Shown piece after piece: positions 36,505 to 48,280 of a stretch of DNA of 64,000 nt. Each line of letters starts with the position of its first letter. Position 1 is the first letter of the stretch. This DNA is from Elmis aenea (taxonomy: Eukaryota; Arthropoda; Insecta; Coleoptera; Elmidae), in NCBI GenBank assembly GCA_947652605.1, contig OX393577.1, positions 1,860,868 to 1,924,867 on the forward strand, in the 5' to 3' direction. Under the pieces are notes generated by a model that had not been told where the DNA came from, did not search any database, and worked only from the letters and a program-made list of their open reading frames with translations. A program made the position numbers and the translations under genes.

Positions 36505-37019
36505 TAAGAACGGGCTTGTCCTACAACTTTTATCCAATGGGCATTATGCTATGGAGTTACCATTATACTTATTTATTCCGACATCTTCTACGTTTCAGTG
36601 TAGAGGGTTGGATCATTATTAAAGTTACAATTAAAAATATAAGTCAAATGTCTTTTAGCACCATTCATTTTTACTCAAAGAAGAGCCCGAGTACGCGAAA
36701 CTAATTTTTTTAAACAGTTACTGAAAATGAGGTAAGCTGCGTTGTCATCAAATACAACTGCGGCCTGAACTTTGGAGTTAAATTCTACTGTGATTGTAGT
36801 CAAATGTTGTTTTTTAATGGGTAAAGTAAAATAAGTGTGATTGAATAAAATATAAAAAATGTATTGAAGTAAATGTTTCTTAGACATAAAAATTCTCGAT
36901 GTTTCACGTTTCCTCAAACTCGCAAAAGGCGTTTATTCAAACACTTAGGCTTTTATCCTGCATAAATAATTAAAATCGCTACTTCCAGCGACCGCGAGAT
37001 ATAACGAATGCATAATTTA
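36505..37019. other. AT-rich stretch
   Basis: No gene or repeat recognised. Confidence 0.35.
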
Positions 37020-37215
37020 AAATTGGGGTGCTCCGTAGAGCTCCATGAGGAGACTTCCCAAGTCGCCGTGCAGCACACATGCGGGTGAAATAAGAAGGGG
37101 CGGGCGGCAAGTGTAAATGACATCATTATAACTGCAAAGTGGTCTCTCTCGCGTCTCCACGGCAACGTGGGCGGGGGAGGCTCCGCTAATGGCATACATG
37201 ACAAGGGGACGGATC
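37020..37215. promoter_or_regulatory. GC-rich island with an X-box-like site
   Basis: This is one of the most GC-rich short stretches of the window (for example GTGGGCGGGGGAGGCTCCG). It contains GTCTCCACGGCAAC at 37153-37166, which fits the RFX X-box pattern of two half-sites with a 2-bp spacer. Minus-strand open frames here overlap in two phases and look composition-driven. It may be a promoter or enhancer of an unseen gene. Confidence 0.3.
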
Positions 37216-37804
37216 GATTTTTTAAATTTACTCAAAGAATAAACAGCGTCTAAAGACGTCGCGTCCTAACAAGGTAACTGCGAACTACTTTGAGGATGTA
37301 CTCATCAGCGATATTTTAAAATCGGAAACGCAATGAACTCATTTTCGCAATGATTTTTTTTAACGTAATCAAATTTCGTTTCGCTGATTGCCATTCCTTA
37401 TACGAACGATGAAATCTATTATAAATATGTCGTTGATTTGTTTCATCGTAGAAAAATTTGACCAAAGGAATTACTTTTCTTAACCCTCATAATACCACGG
37501 GGTCACTGGAGGCTCGACCAGCCCCCTGGAACTCCAGGATCTTAATATTATCTTTTCTAAAATTTCAAAAAAAATTCAACTCTACACAAAACGGTACATT
37601 TTATAGTTGGTAACATTGCCAGATATGTTAAAGGTACGGTGACCATATTTTCTTAGAAAAAATAAAGGATAAATAGAGCCACCGAACTAAAACTACACCA
37701 AATCATGTCCGATACCACCGTTCAAAAACAAAACCTAATCCACCTAATCCTAAATGGTTTTAAGAACATAAAAATTCAATTTAAAGCCTATTTTTAGTTA
37801 TATA

Positions 37805-38565
37805 AAATCGGCTCTATAGCGTCTGTCGGCGCTCTCCGATTCCCAGACTGTTCCTACACCCGTTTCTATCCTCCCACTGGTCAGCTCTTTGAATGCCCTC
37901 GTTCCACGTCTTCCTGGGTCTGCCATTTTCTCCATTCAGGAGGGATCAAGTCAAGCGTTACTTTTGGCAGTCGATGGTCTGCCATCCTTCTTACATGTCC
38001 GTACCAAATTAGTTGTCGTCTTTCTGCTTCTTGTATTATGGTTTCCCTCAGTCCGATTAATTCTTTAATCGTTGTGTTCGGTACACTATCTAGTCTAGAC
38101 ATTCTACACGATCTTCTTAGGGCATCCATCTCCAGAGCTTCCAGCCTCCTTTTATCTGCTTCAGTCTACCTCCATGCTACTGCTCCGTACAATACAATAC
38201 CTTTAATAACTGTGTTGTATATGTTGTATTTTCACTTCTTTGTTATTTCTTTACTCCACCATATACCATTTAGCCTTTCAATGCCTTTTCTTCCTTGCCC
38301 TATTCGTTGTCGAATTTCTTTTTCATCCTTTCCATCATCTTGAATTTTTACTTTACTTATTGGTAGCCATTGCATTTAGATATTTTCTCTCCTCTTTCTA
38401 ACTCTAGGCCACCGGATTCTCCCCCAATATAAAGGTATTTTGTTTTCTCCATGTTCATGGAAAACCCCACTTTTTCGTATTCTTCTTTAATTTTCCTTTT
38501 CATGTATTGGAGGTCATCCTTATCTTGGGCTATAAGCACCTGGTCGTCTGCAGTACTTCAGTAAC
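37805..38565 (-). pseudogene. LINE fragment with ADD catalytic motif
   Basis: On the minus strand, ADDQVLIAQDKDDLQYM then MNMEKTKYLYIGGE is the RT motif C region (the Asp pair and following strand). Downstream, MDALRRSCRMSRLDSVPN, then TIKELIGLRETIIQEAERR and QLIWYGHVRRM is the LINE C-terminal tail. The frames between are broken. This family differs in sequence from the other LINEs in the window. It is inserted in the hAT-like element described above. Confidence 0.75.
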
Positions 38566-39108
38566 AAAAATAAAATGCATTTCTTTTTATACACAACACT
38601 AAAAATAATAAATAAATTAGTATATAATTAACAATTATTTACATTTCTATTTGAACTTCAATGGTATTTTTGTTAGGAATGTATTTTTTCATGTCATTTT
38701 TATATTTTACACAATCAGAAACTTTAACACAGTTCATATAATAATTATATTTGGTATAAATGCAAGCTTCTAGTGTTTCGAATTTCAGTTGATACATTTT
38801 TCTTCATTGGTCCAAAAATATTAATTATAGAAAAAACCTCGTAATAAAAGCGTTTAAAAAGTTTTAAAAAGGACTAAATTTTCAGAGAAATGTTGAAGTA
38901 TTGAATCTCATTTTTGTTCAACAGTTACTACCACCATTGGTGAAAGCTTTCTTTAGTTACAAAATTTTTGTTAAAACAAATTTTATCCAATTAATCACCC
39001 CCTTTTTTTTATTTTTTTTTATATTGGAAACAAAAGATACAATTTTGATTAGTTTGGACAAAACGGTCTTTCAAATAAAAGAATTACATCAACTTTAGTC
39101 ATTTCTTG

Positions 39109-39321
39109 ATAACCATGCCCCACTGATCTAAATAAATTGCAATCAGTACAAGTTTGATAAAATGATTGCACAAATTCTTTAAGTGATTTTGTATTCTGAT
39201 AGTGATCCTTTTCCAATTGTGAAATAATTTTTGTACATTCATGAGTAAAACCTTTTTTTTTACCTACAGATAATTGTAGTTTAAATTCTAAAGTTTCGCA
39301 TAATTGAAATGTTGAGATACA
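39109..39321 (-). pseudogene. Transposase-like remnant in the hAT-like element
   Basis: The minus-strand frame reads CISTFQLCETLEFKLQLSVG, then FTHECTKIISQLEKDHYQN, then SLKEFVQSFYQTCTDCN for about 70 codons without a stop. A YLDQWG-like block follows in another frame. This resembles the central region of insect hAT-type transposases, but I cannot assign catalytic residues. Position inside TIR-like ends with an 8-bp duplication supports the call. Confidence 0.4.
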
Positions 39322-39821
39322 GTTTTCAGGATTTGTTTATGAAAGGTTAAAGCTTGACAATTGGGAAGAAACCATGTTTCAGCGAAGGAATAATTAACAA
39401 AAAGTTTTGAGGATTGTTGGACATTTCTCCTGCTCTAAAAGGTATATTTTAAGAGCAGTTTTAAAAGCATTTCCAAAGCCAATAGTCAATCACCTAGCTT
39501 TACTGTACCCCAGTAGTTTTTGTTGCTGGATATCTTAGTCTTCACAAATAAATTTTTAACTTGTATTGAATAGATATAAAAGTATGAAACTTTTTTACTC
39601 TTATAACTTCGATATCAACTGGACTGGAAGGAATTTTACACCATTACTGATACAATTGTTTCATATGTGCATGGCGCAATAAACACCAATTAATTTATTG
39701 CCCAAATATTTTTAAAATTAAGGACAAAATTAAGTTAACAAAAAAAAAACCGAAGGACATCGCTTTCAAATAAAGGACTGTCCTTTATAATAAAAGGACG
39801 TTTGGGTAACGTGGTTATAGG

Positions 39822-40759
39822 TGACTCCAACTCTTTACATGTTTCCTGCAAAACTCTTTAAAGTTTAATCTTAATTGAGCTCCAACTGTTGGCATTACAA
39901 AGTTACCAAACGTGAAAAATACCAATTTGAGTTTTGCCAAACATTCATTTTTGAGCTAAAATGTTTTATTAAATTGTTACGTTAACTGTTTTAGTAACAA
40001 TTAGTGGTTAGAACTAACAACACTGATCATAGTCATATCAATTTATTAAATTAATATTTATGAAATCGTTGAGCAAATAATTTTAACGTTTTAATGCTTC
40101 TATAGACTCTTTATCAACCGTTTCAATGGAAATCCGCTTAAGTCGTCTGGCTTAATTTAAACTGCAACATCAACCGATCATGTCTATCTACTAAATGTGA
40201 TTAAAAATAAGTTGAATCGCATACTAATTTATAATAATTTACATCCAACCTTATATCGCATAATTTGCATATAAGAGATAGTACAAAGATGCTTTTCATA
40301 GTCTAAATAATTAACCATTAATTATGCACTTATACAACCTTTGGGCTCACTAATAATTACTGAGATAATGTTGCTTTTAGTAACCTGATAATATTCCACA
40401 TAAAATCGTGACAAAGCCCCAAGTAACAAATTAATGAAATTATGAATTATGAAAATGATCGCCGCCGTCGATACAGTAGACCACATCAGTATTTGAAGTT
40501 TTGCTTCAAAAATATCTTTTATAGTTTATTCGGTTAACTTATTCTACACTGTTTGTTAAAATTGGTAAATTTAAATTTAAAACACGGAATTGTTATACTA
40601 ATGCAACACGGATTATAATGAAATGGAACTATAATATCTAATGTAAAATCTGGAGCCAAAGTAAGAAAATTACTATCGAAGGACACTTTTAACTGATATC
40701 TATCTTAAAGGCAACTTTTTTTAAAATTTATTATTTTATTTAGTCATGAGTCCTTCTAC
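39822..40759. other. AT-rich stretch, nothing recognised
   Basis: No gene or repeat seen. Confidence 0.35.
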
Positions 40760-41100
40760 TGTTAGGTGTAGGACTGTTGAGTTGTTTTGTTCTGACTTTT
40801 TTCCATGTTTTTTCTGTCTTGTGCTAGCTTTTTTATGTCTTTCCATTTGATGTTTCTATCCGTTGTTGCTTTTTTAACTTCGTCTTGCCAGGCTTTTCTC
40901 GGTCTACCTGTGATCATGCTTCGTAGGCTTTTCTGGATAACCTTTCTTCTTTCATCCTATAAATGTGACCCAATCGTCCCAGCTGTCTTTCTTGTATTTT
41001 TGTTTCAACTGATTTTATCTTTAATTATTCTGAGTCCTTCTACTGTTTGGTGTAGGCCTATTGAGTTGTGTCGTCCTGAGTCAATAGGGTTTCATAATTT
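40760..41100 (-). pseudogene. LINE C-terminal fragment
   Basis: The minus strand encodes QLGRLGHIYRMKEERLSRK and AYEA, a stop, then SQVDREKPGKTKLKKQ. This matches the conserved C-terminal tail (RW.GH..RM, then GRP/GRPK-type basic stretch) of insect LINE polyproteins. A GAGTCCTTCTACTGTT-type sequence occurs twice (about 40748 and 41030). No RT core remains. Confidence 0.5.
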
Positions 41101-43504
41101 TTGAGTTTTTAAGGGTTCATCTACGATTTGATTTACCGGATTAATGATTCTGTGATATTATTGTATAACTGATGAAATAGGTTACACCTAAACAGTTGAA
41201 ATAGTAGGATTATGAATTTTTATTATTCTAAAATATATTTTGTGTAATACATTTTTGTTAAACTGTTAAATACTTCCAATAAAAATATTTATTTTACGAG
41301 TATTAACGACATCCGGAACGCACAATAATTAAAATTATAATCACCATTATAATTACGACAGTATATTGATTTTAATAATTCATACAGATTATTTAAATTA
41401 AGTAAAAAACGGTTTTAAATTATAAAATTACCATAAATGGACGTTAAATAAAAACAAAATTTAACAGTGTACCTCTGGAATGTTAGCTAGTGTCTAATTG
41501 CTATTAATCAATGGCTAAGTCCGTCTCATGGCACGACCGATCAAATTATAACTCTGCGGTAAAATGTCTGTTGGCTAAAACAACTATAACCTTAGTAAAC
41601 AGTGCGTTTACACTTCCATCGGCCGTTATTTATGGAAAGTACTATAAAAACACTATGCTTTATTGGCATGTATCACAAGTTTTAAGTTCGATGAACGGTT
41701 TTATATTTAAATTAGAAATTCCCTCAGACGTAATTAAAAATCGATTATTTAATTTAAATGTTGATTATAATTTAGTGAGGAACTAAGTTTGTTTTTAATA
41801 ATGTTTAGCTCTACGATTCATATATTATAACACGTACGTTACAATAATAAAAACAGGTTTTATAAACAAATATGTACTGGTACATATTAAATTAATGAAA
41901 ATGTGCTATCCTATACCACACTAAAAAAGTTACATTAATTTATGTTCAATACAGTTAAAACTTGTTTGAAATTAATTTAAATACTTTTATACCAAATTTC
42001 ATATTTTGATGTTATTATTCATTAATGAATTGTAATCTTATTACCGGTTTTTGGTAAAATTTTGCTTCATAAAGCAATTAGTTTGGGTATAATTCTATAG
42101 ACTTAGAAATACAATAAGAAGTGAACTTTATATCGATATACTCTTCTAGATTTTAGTATGGCTTGCCATGTTTGAACGAGTTCCTGCAAGATGGGGCTTC
42201 ATCGCATTAAACGTTAAAGTTCATAGGTAGTTGATAACCACTTCTTTGGACGTCCAATTTCCATTAAAAAAATTCCAAACGTTAGGAGTTGTTTCAGAAT
42301 GCCTGTATAAAAACAGAAGTTTATTTATCAAATTGATGAATTGGGAGAAAAAATCATATTTTTGGTAGTTTTAGCTAATATTTAAGAAATTTTTTGAACT
42401 CTGTTTCAGCTTGCTTTGAATTCTTTCTGTGATCTTAAAACAGCTTGGACTTAAAAGAACGCAAATGCTAAAAATATTTTTAAACAGGAATTTATTTTTT
42501 TGACAACGTGTGTGATGGATGTAAATAAAGAAAAATATTTATTCGGAATTGTTTTGTTAATACTCTGACTACAATAGTTTTTTTGATTATCCAATTATTT
42601 TGGTTGCACATTTTATTTAATCTAGATGAGCAACTATCCCTCCATTTATTAACACATAAGTTTGTTGGGCTTATTTCTAAAATCAAACAATATAACCAAG
42701 GTGGTAATGATCTCTGAGACGTTCTGTACATTTCACAAAATAATTATTGAAGATGGGCTTAAAAAAAAAATTATAAAAACTTATCAAGAAAGGTTATTAT
42801 TAACACTGTATTTAGTAAAAGCTTAAGCTCCCACCAATAAGAAGTTCCCAGCCCTGGAACGTCTTTATTTAAGATACAGGGTTTTTATGTTTATTACAAA
42901 ATGTTTAAAGTTGCTTGCTTTTGTCAATGTTTATTGGATAGTAATAAACCAAACAGACTTTGAGATAATCGATTTAGATTTTTTTTACACTTTTTTAATG
43001 GTACCCCATATTCTTATAAAGACATCGTTTGCAGGATCATTTCGGATAGTTGCATAATTTTGAACAGTGCCGTTTATGGTAAACGAATAATACTTTAAAC
43101 TAAATAACGCATTCTAAGTAAGCACAAAGGCACATTAAACCAACATTGTATAGTTTTATGATTTACTTACTTCTCATAGCTGGCAGTAAAGCATTTGTTG
43201 TAATTACCTTGGTGTAGTTTTTCATACCACATTGTAGATTAGCCTTTTATGCATAATTAGTGTGGTCTTATTATTGATTTGTTGACCTTAGTAAGTTAAT
43301 AAGTTCGTCAGAGTTCCCCATATATGTATAAAATATAGATAATTATAGTTTTCTTGGTTAAGGTATACGATATTAGGATATTTAACTTCAAATTTAAAAA
43401 TGTTTAATGAACAATAAATTATATAAGTGCAATAGAAAAATGCCCAAGAACGGATTAAACTTAAAAATGAGACCCTAGTATAGGGAATCAAAACGATGCC
43501 TAAT
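41101..43504. other. AT-rich stretch without a recognised gene
   Basis: The longest open frame (41511-41786, 91 codons) is AT-biased and not recognised. No terminal repeats or arrays were seen. Confidence 0.35.
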
Positions 43505-44180
43505 TTTGATTATTATTATTTCCGCGGAGGGGGTTCCCTTTCGGGTTTCTGTACTGCGACCTGTTGGTCTATTGTACCCTCTGGTGAAAGACCCTTAAAG
43601 GAGTCCTGTGTTTTGAAAAACTCCAGGATTTTCTTTAAGGGTGTTCTGCTTGGTTCGCTTTTTTCATTCCCAGGTCTACGCCGATAGTGTGTGAATCCTT
43701 CACACTGGCATAGTACATGAAGAGGAGTTTCTTCTTCTTCACCACATCCTCTGCGTATATCGGTCTCTGAGAGCCCTATTATGTAGAAGTGTTTGTTTAG
43801 CCCACAGTGTCTTGTGATGAGTCCTGTGGCTGCTCTGATGTCTATTCTTCTCATCCTGAGAATTTCTTCTGTATTTTCTTTAAAGACCATTGACAGGATA
43901 GCCTGTATTAATATGTCATTAAGACACCGCTTGGCTGTTCCATAGGATATAGGATGCAACAACTGCGGGTTCTGGTCCGAAGAAAGGTGTCTCGCTGCCA
44001 ATTTTGGCTAGGCGATTTGCCTTCTCGTTCCCTGGTATATTAGTGTGTCGTGGGCACCATACCAGTTTAACATCCTGCTTCCTAGCACGTTAAGTGCTCG
44101 GATGAAGTCCTGAGTTTACTTCCGAAGAGCCAAGAGCTTTTAACGTTGCTTAGCTGTCGAACACTATGAAGATTCTTTAA
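43505..44180 (-). pseudogene. R1/Jockey-group LINE 3' part with RNase H (copy 2)
   Basis: From right to left on the minus strand, VKLVWCPRHTNIPGNEKANR is the end of an RNase H domain. Next comes an open frame of 161 codons (44001 to 43516) with ILRMRRIDIRAATGLITRHC, then GLNKHFYIIGLSETDIRRGC and ETPLHVLCQCEGFTHYRR. This is the Cys/His tail typical of R1/I/Jockey-group polyproteins. The last acidic position of the RNase H signature (GNEkAD) is Asn here. The copy ends at CCGCGGAAATAATAATAATC, a short AAT tail. Frames break between RNase H and the tail. Confidence 0.75.
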
Positions 44181-44639
44181 GAAAGTGTTCTTTTTTATCT
44201 CTAAAATTAAAGGATCTAAAGCTCTAATTTAACTGACTTTATGTCTAAGTAACTAGATGTTAAGCATCTAATTTGGCACACCCTGTATAATACGTTTAAA
44301 TAATTGCAAAATATTTGTTTTAATTTTTTAACCAATCTAAACATAACTAGGTGACTTCTTCTACTTTACATTTTTGTACCATACCATTCTACTACTACCA
44401 CACGAATGTGATTATAAAATTAATGATTTTAGTGACGACTACCAATTGTGCGATATTTTAAACTCGATCTTTCGCGATTACAATCCATTCTCATGACGAA
44501 AGCAAAAATCGAATTAAGAACCACCGCCAAGATGACGTATTAAACCGTATTACTTGCAGAATGTGTTTTTCGTATCAATAACGATATAAATAGTTGTTGA
44601 GTAAAACGAACGAGAAAACGATTTCTTAATATATGGTAA
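44181..44639. other. Non-coding stretch with a mariner-like end
   Basis: CACCCTGTATA at 44279-44289, preceded by TCTAATTTGG, is a solitary mariner-like terminus. Nothing else was recognised. Confidence 0.35.
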
Positions 44640-44900
44640 CCGATAAAACAACGCTGATCAATCGACAGACAGCACGCGAGGTACGAAGCGGGTGCTGTAA
44701 GGTCGCTGCAAGGGTAATGACAGGGTATACTAATTTGTCAGTATAATTGGTGTGTTGGCGGCCGGGCAGGTCTCGAAGGCGGGTTTTAATTGTCAGCTCG
44801 GCGGCCGCGTTAATTGCTTAGGCCCGGACAGGTAACTCTCGACCTTCGGTAGGAACCACGCTTCAAAATGCGGTCGATTTATCTCTGATTCAGTTTCCAT
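44640..44900. promoter_or_regulatory. GC-rich island, possible cis-regulatory element
   Basis: A unique, GC-rich, non-coding stretch (GGCGGCCGGGCAGG, GCTCGGCGGCCGCG) with embedded homeodomain-type sites (TTTTAATTGTCAG, GTTAATTGCTTAG). It differs strongly from the AT-rich flanks. The regulatory role is inferred from composition alone. Confidence 0.25.
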
Positions 44901-45177
44901 TGAACACATAAAATGACAAGAAAATATCTTGTACGTCTAGATTTATGTTGTAACATTAAAACACGAACACTTAACCACTGTTTGTCTCTAAATTTTAACT
45001 AAAAAATCTGATTAAGAGGAAGATTAAGGTTGATAATCAAGAACAAGATAAGATAAAGGAATTAAAAATTCAGTGACCAATTATACAACTTACTCGATAA
45101 GTTGTGTTGGAAAGCACTAAATAAAATTTTATTTAAAAGCGAATCTTAAAGCATGATTGTATTAAATATATTTTTTC

Positions 45178-45335
45178 TTCGCCCGTCCAGAAATCAGTTG
45201 TTTCCGATCAATTTTCAGGCTGGAAATACATCTTTACTGGCCTAGGCCAGAAAGTAACTGGTTGCCATGGTAACGAGTTGTCTTTACAGGCCTAGGCCGG
45301 AAAGTAGCTGGCTGCCATGGTGATGAGTTGTTTTT
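45178..45335. repeat. Dispersed repeat with two X-box-bearing 50-bp units (copy 2)
   Basis: Similar to 10463-10575, but here the core is duplicated with a 50-bp period (GGCCTAGGCC at 45239 and 45289). Unit 1 contains GTTGCCATGGTAAC at 45261-45274, an exact palindromic RFX X-box. Unit 2 contains GCTGCCATGGTGAT at 45311-45324. GGCCTAGGCC is itself a perfect palindrome. No protein is encoded. Confidence 0.6.
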
Positions 45336-46079
45336 TTGATTTGCCCTGTCAAACAAGCGTCACTATACCAAATACCACCAAGTGAGATTTCACCTGTAGT
45401 TTTAGTTATGGTCGGTAACGATAGTGATTTTGGTGTCAGTGGTGGACGCACAAAAAATATTGTACGTAATATACCCGTAAGGTATCTACTCGTATGCTTT
45501 CAGGACTCGCCTACGGCTCGTCCAAAAACTGTCTACTCGTCCAGTAAAGTACCACTTACCGGTCTTGTTTCGTAAATAACCATTTAAAAAACCGTTTTTG
45601 CTACTATAATTCATAGTAGTTAATGTTCTTTAATGCAACAGAAGTAATTTAGATGATTACATACATACATACATACATATAGATACAATAGATACATACA
45701 TGTAGTTAGTTTAAAGAAGTACTCACACATAACACATTTTTAAATGTTGAATGGTTTCTCAAAATATTTTTTAATGGTTACAATTTAGAGAGGACAATTT
45801 TATAAAATATTTTATTAGACTTTGTTCTTAGTATCTCGAAGTGATGTTACATTTCGGACCCATCCGAGATGGTACGATCTCGACATTTATCTATGTTCGA
45901 TGTCGACACCCTAACCCGCCCCTGGGCTCGTAAAACACATTTAACAAAATATAACAGTCGCTGTAGACACAGTCAGTTACTATATGGCGGGCAGCAATTA
46001 GTTAGTAAACAAATAATGAATGAACCATAAATAAGTTGGTGTTATTCTTGAGCATCCGTCCACTCAAATATTCACTTTG
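45336..46079. repeat. Non-coding stretch with an ACAT microsatellite
   Basis: An (ACAT)n tract with variants lies at 45658-45703. The remainder, including the 45336-45575 open frame, shows nothing recognisable. Confidence 0.6.
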
Positions 46080-46330
46080 CGGTTAATTATTCGAGTGTTA
46101 ATTAAAGGGGCAAGCGAGCTGGCCGGGTGTGGTAATGCATAATAAATACTCCGTTTCCAATTATAGCCTTCAGACGCGCAGGTTCATTTACACCGGTGAT
46201 AATAATATTTCAAATATTTGTACGAACTTTAATTGTTGTACATATTATGCGGAGGCGTCCGTCCGTGTTCGCGTTATATGGTCATCGTTTCATAAAACAC
46301 ACGGTCTAGACAATACTGCGTACAAAAATA
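46080..46330. promoter_or_regulatory. Possible cis-regulatory island
   Basis: Less AT-rich unique sequence with clustered homeodomain-type cores (GGTTAATTATTCG, GTTAATTAAAGGGG, TTCCAATTATAGCC). No repeat or coding structure. Inference only. Confidence 0.25.
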
Positions 46331-47099
46331 AAATCAAAAGGTGCTTTTACACACTAACTTATACAGTAACAATGAAATGTGTATATATTAATAACTTGTA
46401 TGTATAAATTTTGCACTGGTGGCGGACATTAAACATTCATAGGTTAGTTAATGTCGGCCTAACGAACTTGGGTTTCAATCTGAGCTTCGTCAAGCCCATA
46501 ACTAAAAAGCACGTCAGACGTAAAACATTAAATTTTTTTTATCAAAGTACCGTAGAAAGCAAAGTTTTATAGTCATAACTTTATTTAAAAAAAGAGGTCA
46601 AGTTCTTAGGCACGTACTTAAGCCAATATGAATATCTGAGATTTGAAATCCTTCGTTAAAATACTGACTTAAAAAATGTAGGTACGAATTGGTTTTCTGT
46701 CTTGAGGCCAATAGCGAATTTTGGGTTTTATAGTAACACTTTTTGAGCCCCTTTTATAGAGGTTAATAGACAGTTTTATTATCAGGGCTGTAAATTAAAA
46801 AAAGAAAGTACTTAAGAAACACTTTTAGTTCAGTGCAATTTAAAAAGCTGTTACAATATTGAGTTGGACAATAAACTGTTTTTCTGGATATAATTTCTAA
46901 GTCGCGGTGCAAATTCGTTATTCTATGCTGGATTAATTTTAGAACGTATTTTTTTGCTCTTTTTCTAAAATGTTCTATCAAAGCAGTGAGCTTTTATTTA
47001 ATAGCTATATTCAGATTGTTATCATTGGTTTTATTTTTAATTTGAGTCTCTTTTTAAAAATAAATGTAATATTTTTAGATATACTTATACCTACATACC
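46331..47099. other. AT-rich stretch, nothing recognised
   Basis: No gene or repeat seen. Confidence 0.35.
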
Positions 47100-47553
47100 A
47101 ACAACAGGTACAACTACGTTTTCCAAAATCTTCTTTTCCAATTCGCCCGATGAAATGATCGTTTGGCCAAACTTTTTATCTCTCAAATGTCGCAAATAGT
47201 TATTTAGCTGAATTTTTGTGGGCAATTTAAATTCTTTTTCATCCAGACGTTCTAAAATTATTTTGGTTTAATTCTGGTATAGTTTTCAAACAGTAATTTG
47301 ATTTCACTTTTAATTTAATGGCATCACTTAACTTATGTTTAAATAAGTTTGAAGGCTTATTGTGATTATGTGGAAGATTAGATCGGCATAAAGTAACTTC
47401 AATGTTTTCAGAGTTGAATACTAAACTAATACCTAAATCACACTGGGACCGTATTTTTATGCATTTCTTGTACTCCTCATGAAGTTTGCATTTTTTTTTA
47501 TAGCAAATTAAAATATTTATTATAACACATACATTAAATTTTATATCAAACAT
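47100..47553 (-). pseudogene. MULE-like / FLYWCH-type zinc-finger fragment
   Basis: The minus-strand open frame (47553-47239) contains KKKCKLHEEYKKCIKIRSQC and CRSNLPHNHNK. This C...C...H.H pattern is like the FLYWCH-type finger that precedes Mutator-like (MULE) transposases. After a frame change it continues with RLDEKEFKLPTKIQLNNYLR, then KKFGQTIISSGELEKKILEN, a block I associate with insect MULE-type proteins. The transposase core is absent. One frameshift and lack of an initiating context mark it as a remnant. Confidence 0.45.
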
Positions 47554-47999
47554 TTGTAATTTTGTAGCAAACCTAGTAGACTATTCATAGCAAACATTAT
47601 TTTTTTAAATGCAAAACAATTTATTTACAAGCTATTTTAATTTGTCATATTTTGTTCACTACATCAATGCATTTTCTTCGCGAAATAGTCATTGCTTCAC
47701 GGTAAGAGATGCTTGATGGGCATTTTTATTTCTGACAACGCCAAATTAGTAAAGTGAACTGTCTTCTGATATAATCTGATCAGATCTAATAATTGAGAAA
47801 CAGTAGATGGAAAAGTTTTTCATTCGTAATCACAATTGTGAAACATTGTTAAGTGTGACAAAGATTAAAAAGTTGAATTCAATTTTTTAAAGTTTACTTT
47901 GTATTCCAGATTGGTTTTAAAATTTAAACAACAATAATTGCGGATCCTAATTGCAGGTCTTCTTAGTAAGCTGTTAAGGTTGAGTTTTTCCTACTACGC
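47554..47999. other. AT-rich stretch
   Basis: Nothing recognised. Confidence 0.35.
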
Positions 48000-48280
48000 G
48001 TGCATTATTACTTAAATACCATCCTTATTGTCCCTATTCACCGCTCATCCAAAGCACCAGTTATTACGGACTAATTTTGGCCGCAATTAAATGGCCGATG
48101 TAATTATCTCATTTTGTGGCGTCTTACCAACAGACCGTCTGACCATGGTGTTTGGGGAATTGTTAGAAAATGTAGACTCACATCCTGTATTAAATTTGAG
48201 ATAAGCCTGATGGTGTCCCGACACGATTTTAAGCCAGATTTTTAATATAACGAAAGATTAAATGGAACACGGTCCGTCTA
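48000..48280. promoter_or_regulatory. Possible cis-regulatory island
   Basis: Less AT-rich unique sequence with dense homeodomain-type cores: GCATTATTACTT, GACTAATTTTGGCCGC, GCAATTAAATGGCC, GTAATTATCTC. No coding frame or repeat. Inference only. Confidence 0.25.

Larger units (their letters stand above)
37635..39813 (-). mobile_element. hAT-like element interrupted by a LINE
   Basis: The left end TACGGTGACCATATTTTC and inverted right end CACGTTACCCAAACGTCC align imperfectly. The flanks GTTAAAGG (37627-37634) and GTTATAGG (39814-39821) agree at seven of eight positions, fitting an 8-bp target duplication. A transposase-like minus-strand remnant lies at 39109-39321. A LINE fragment at 37805-38565 splits the interior, so the LINE arrived later. 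Confidence 0.5.

Noticed and set aside
37881..38343. Plus-strand frame at 38038-38343 as a hydrophobic membrane protein
   Set aside because: It is the antisense of LINE coding sequence; the minus strand gives clear LINE C-terminal motifs.
41511..41786. 91-codon frame as a small host gene
   Set aside because: AT-biased codons, no recognisable domain and no promoter or polyadenylation context; cannot be supported.
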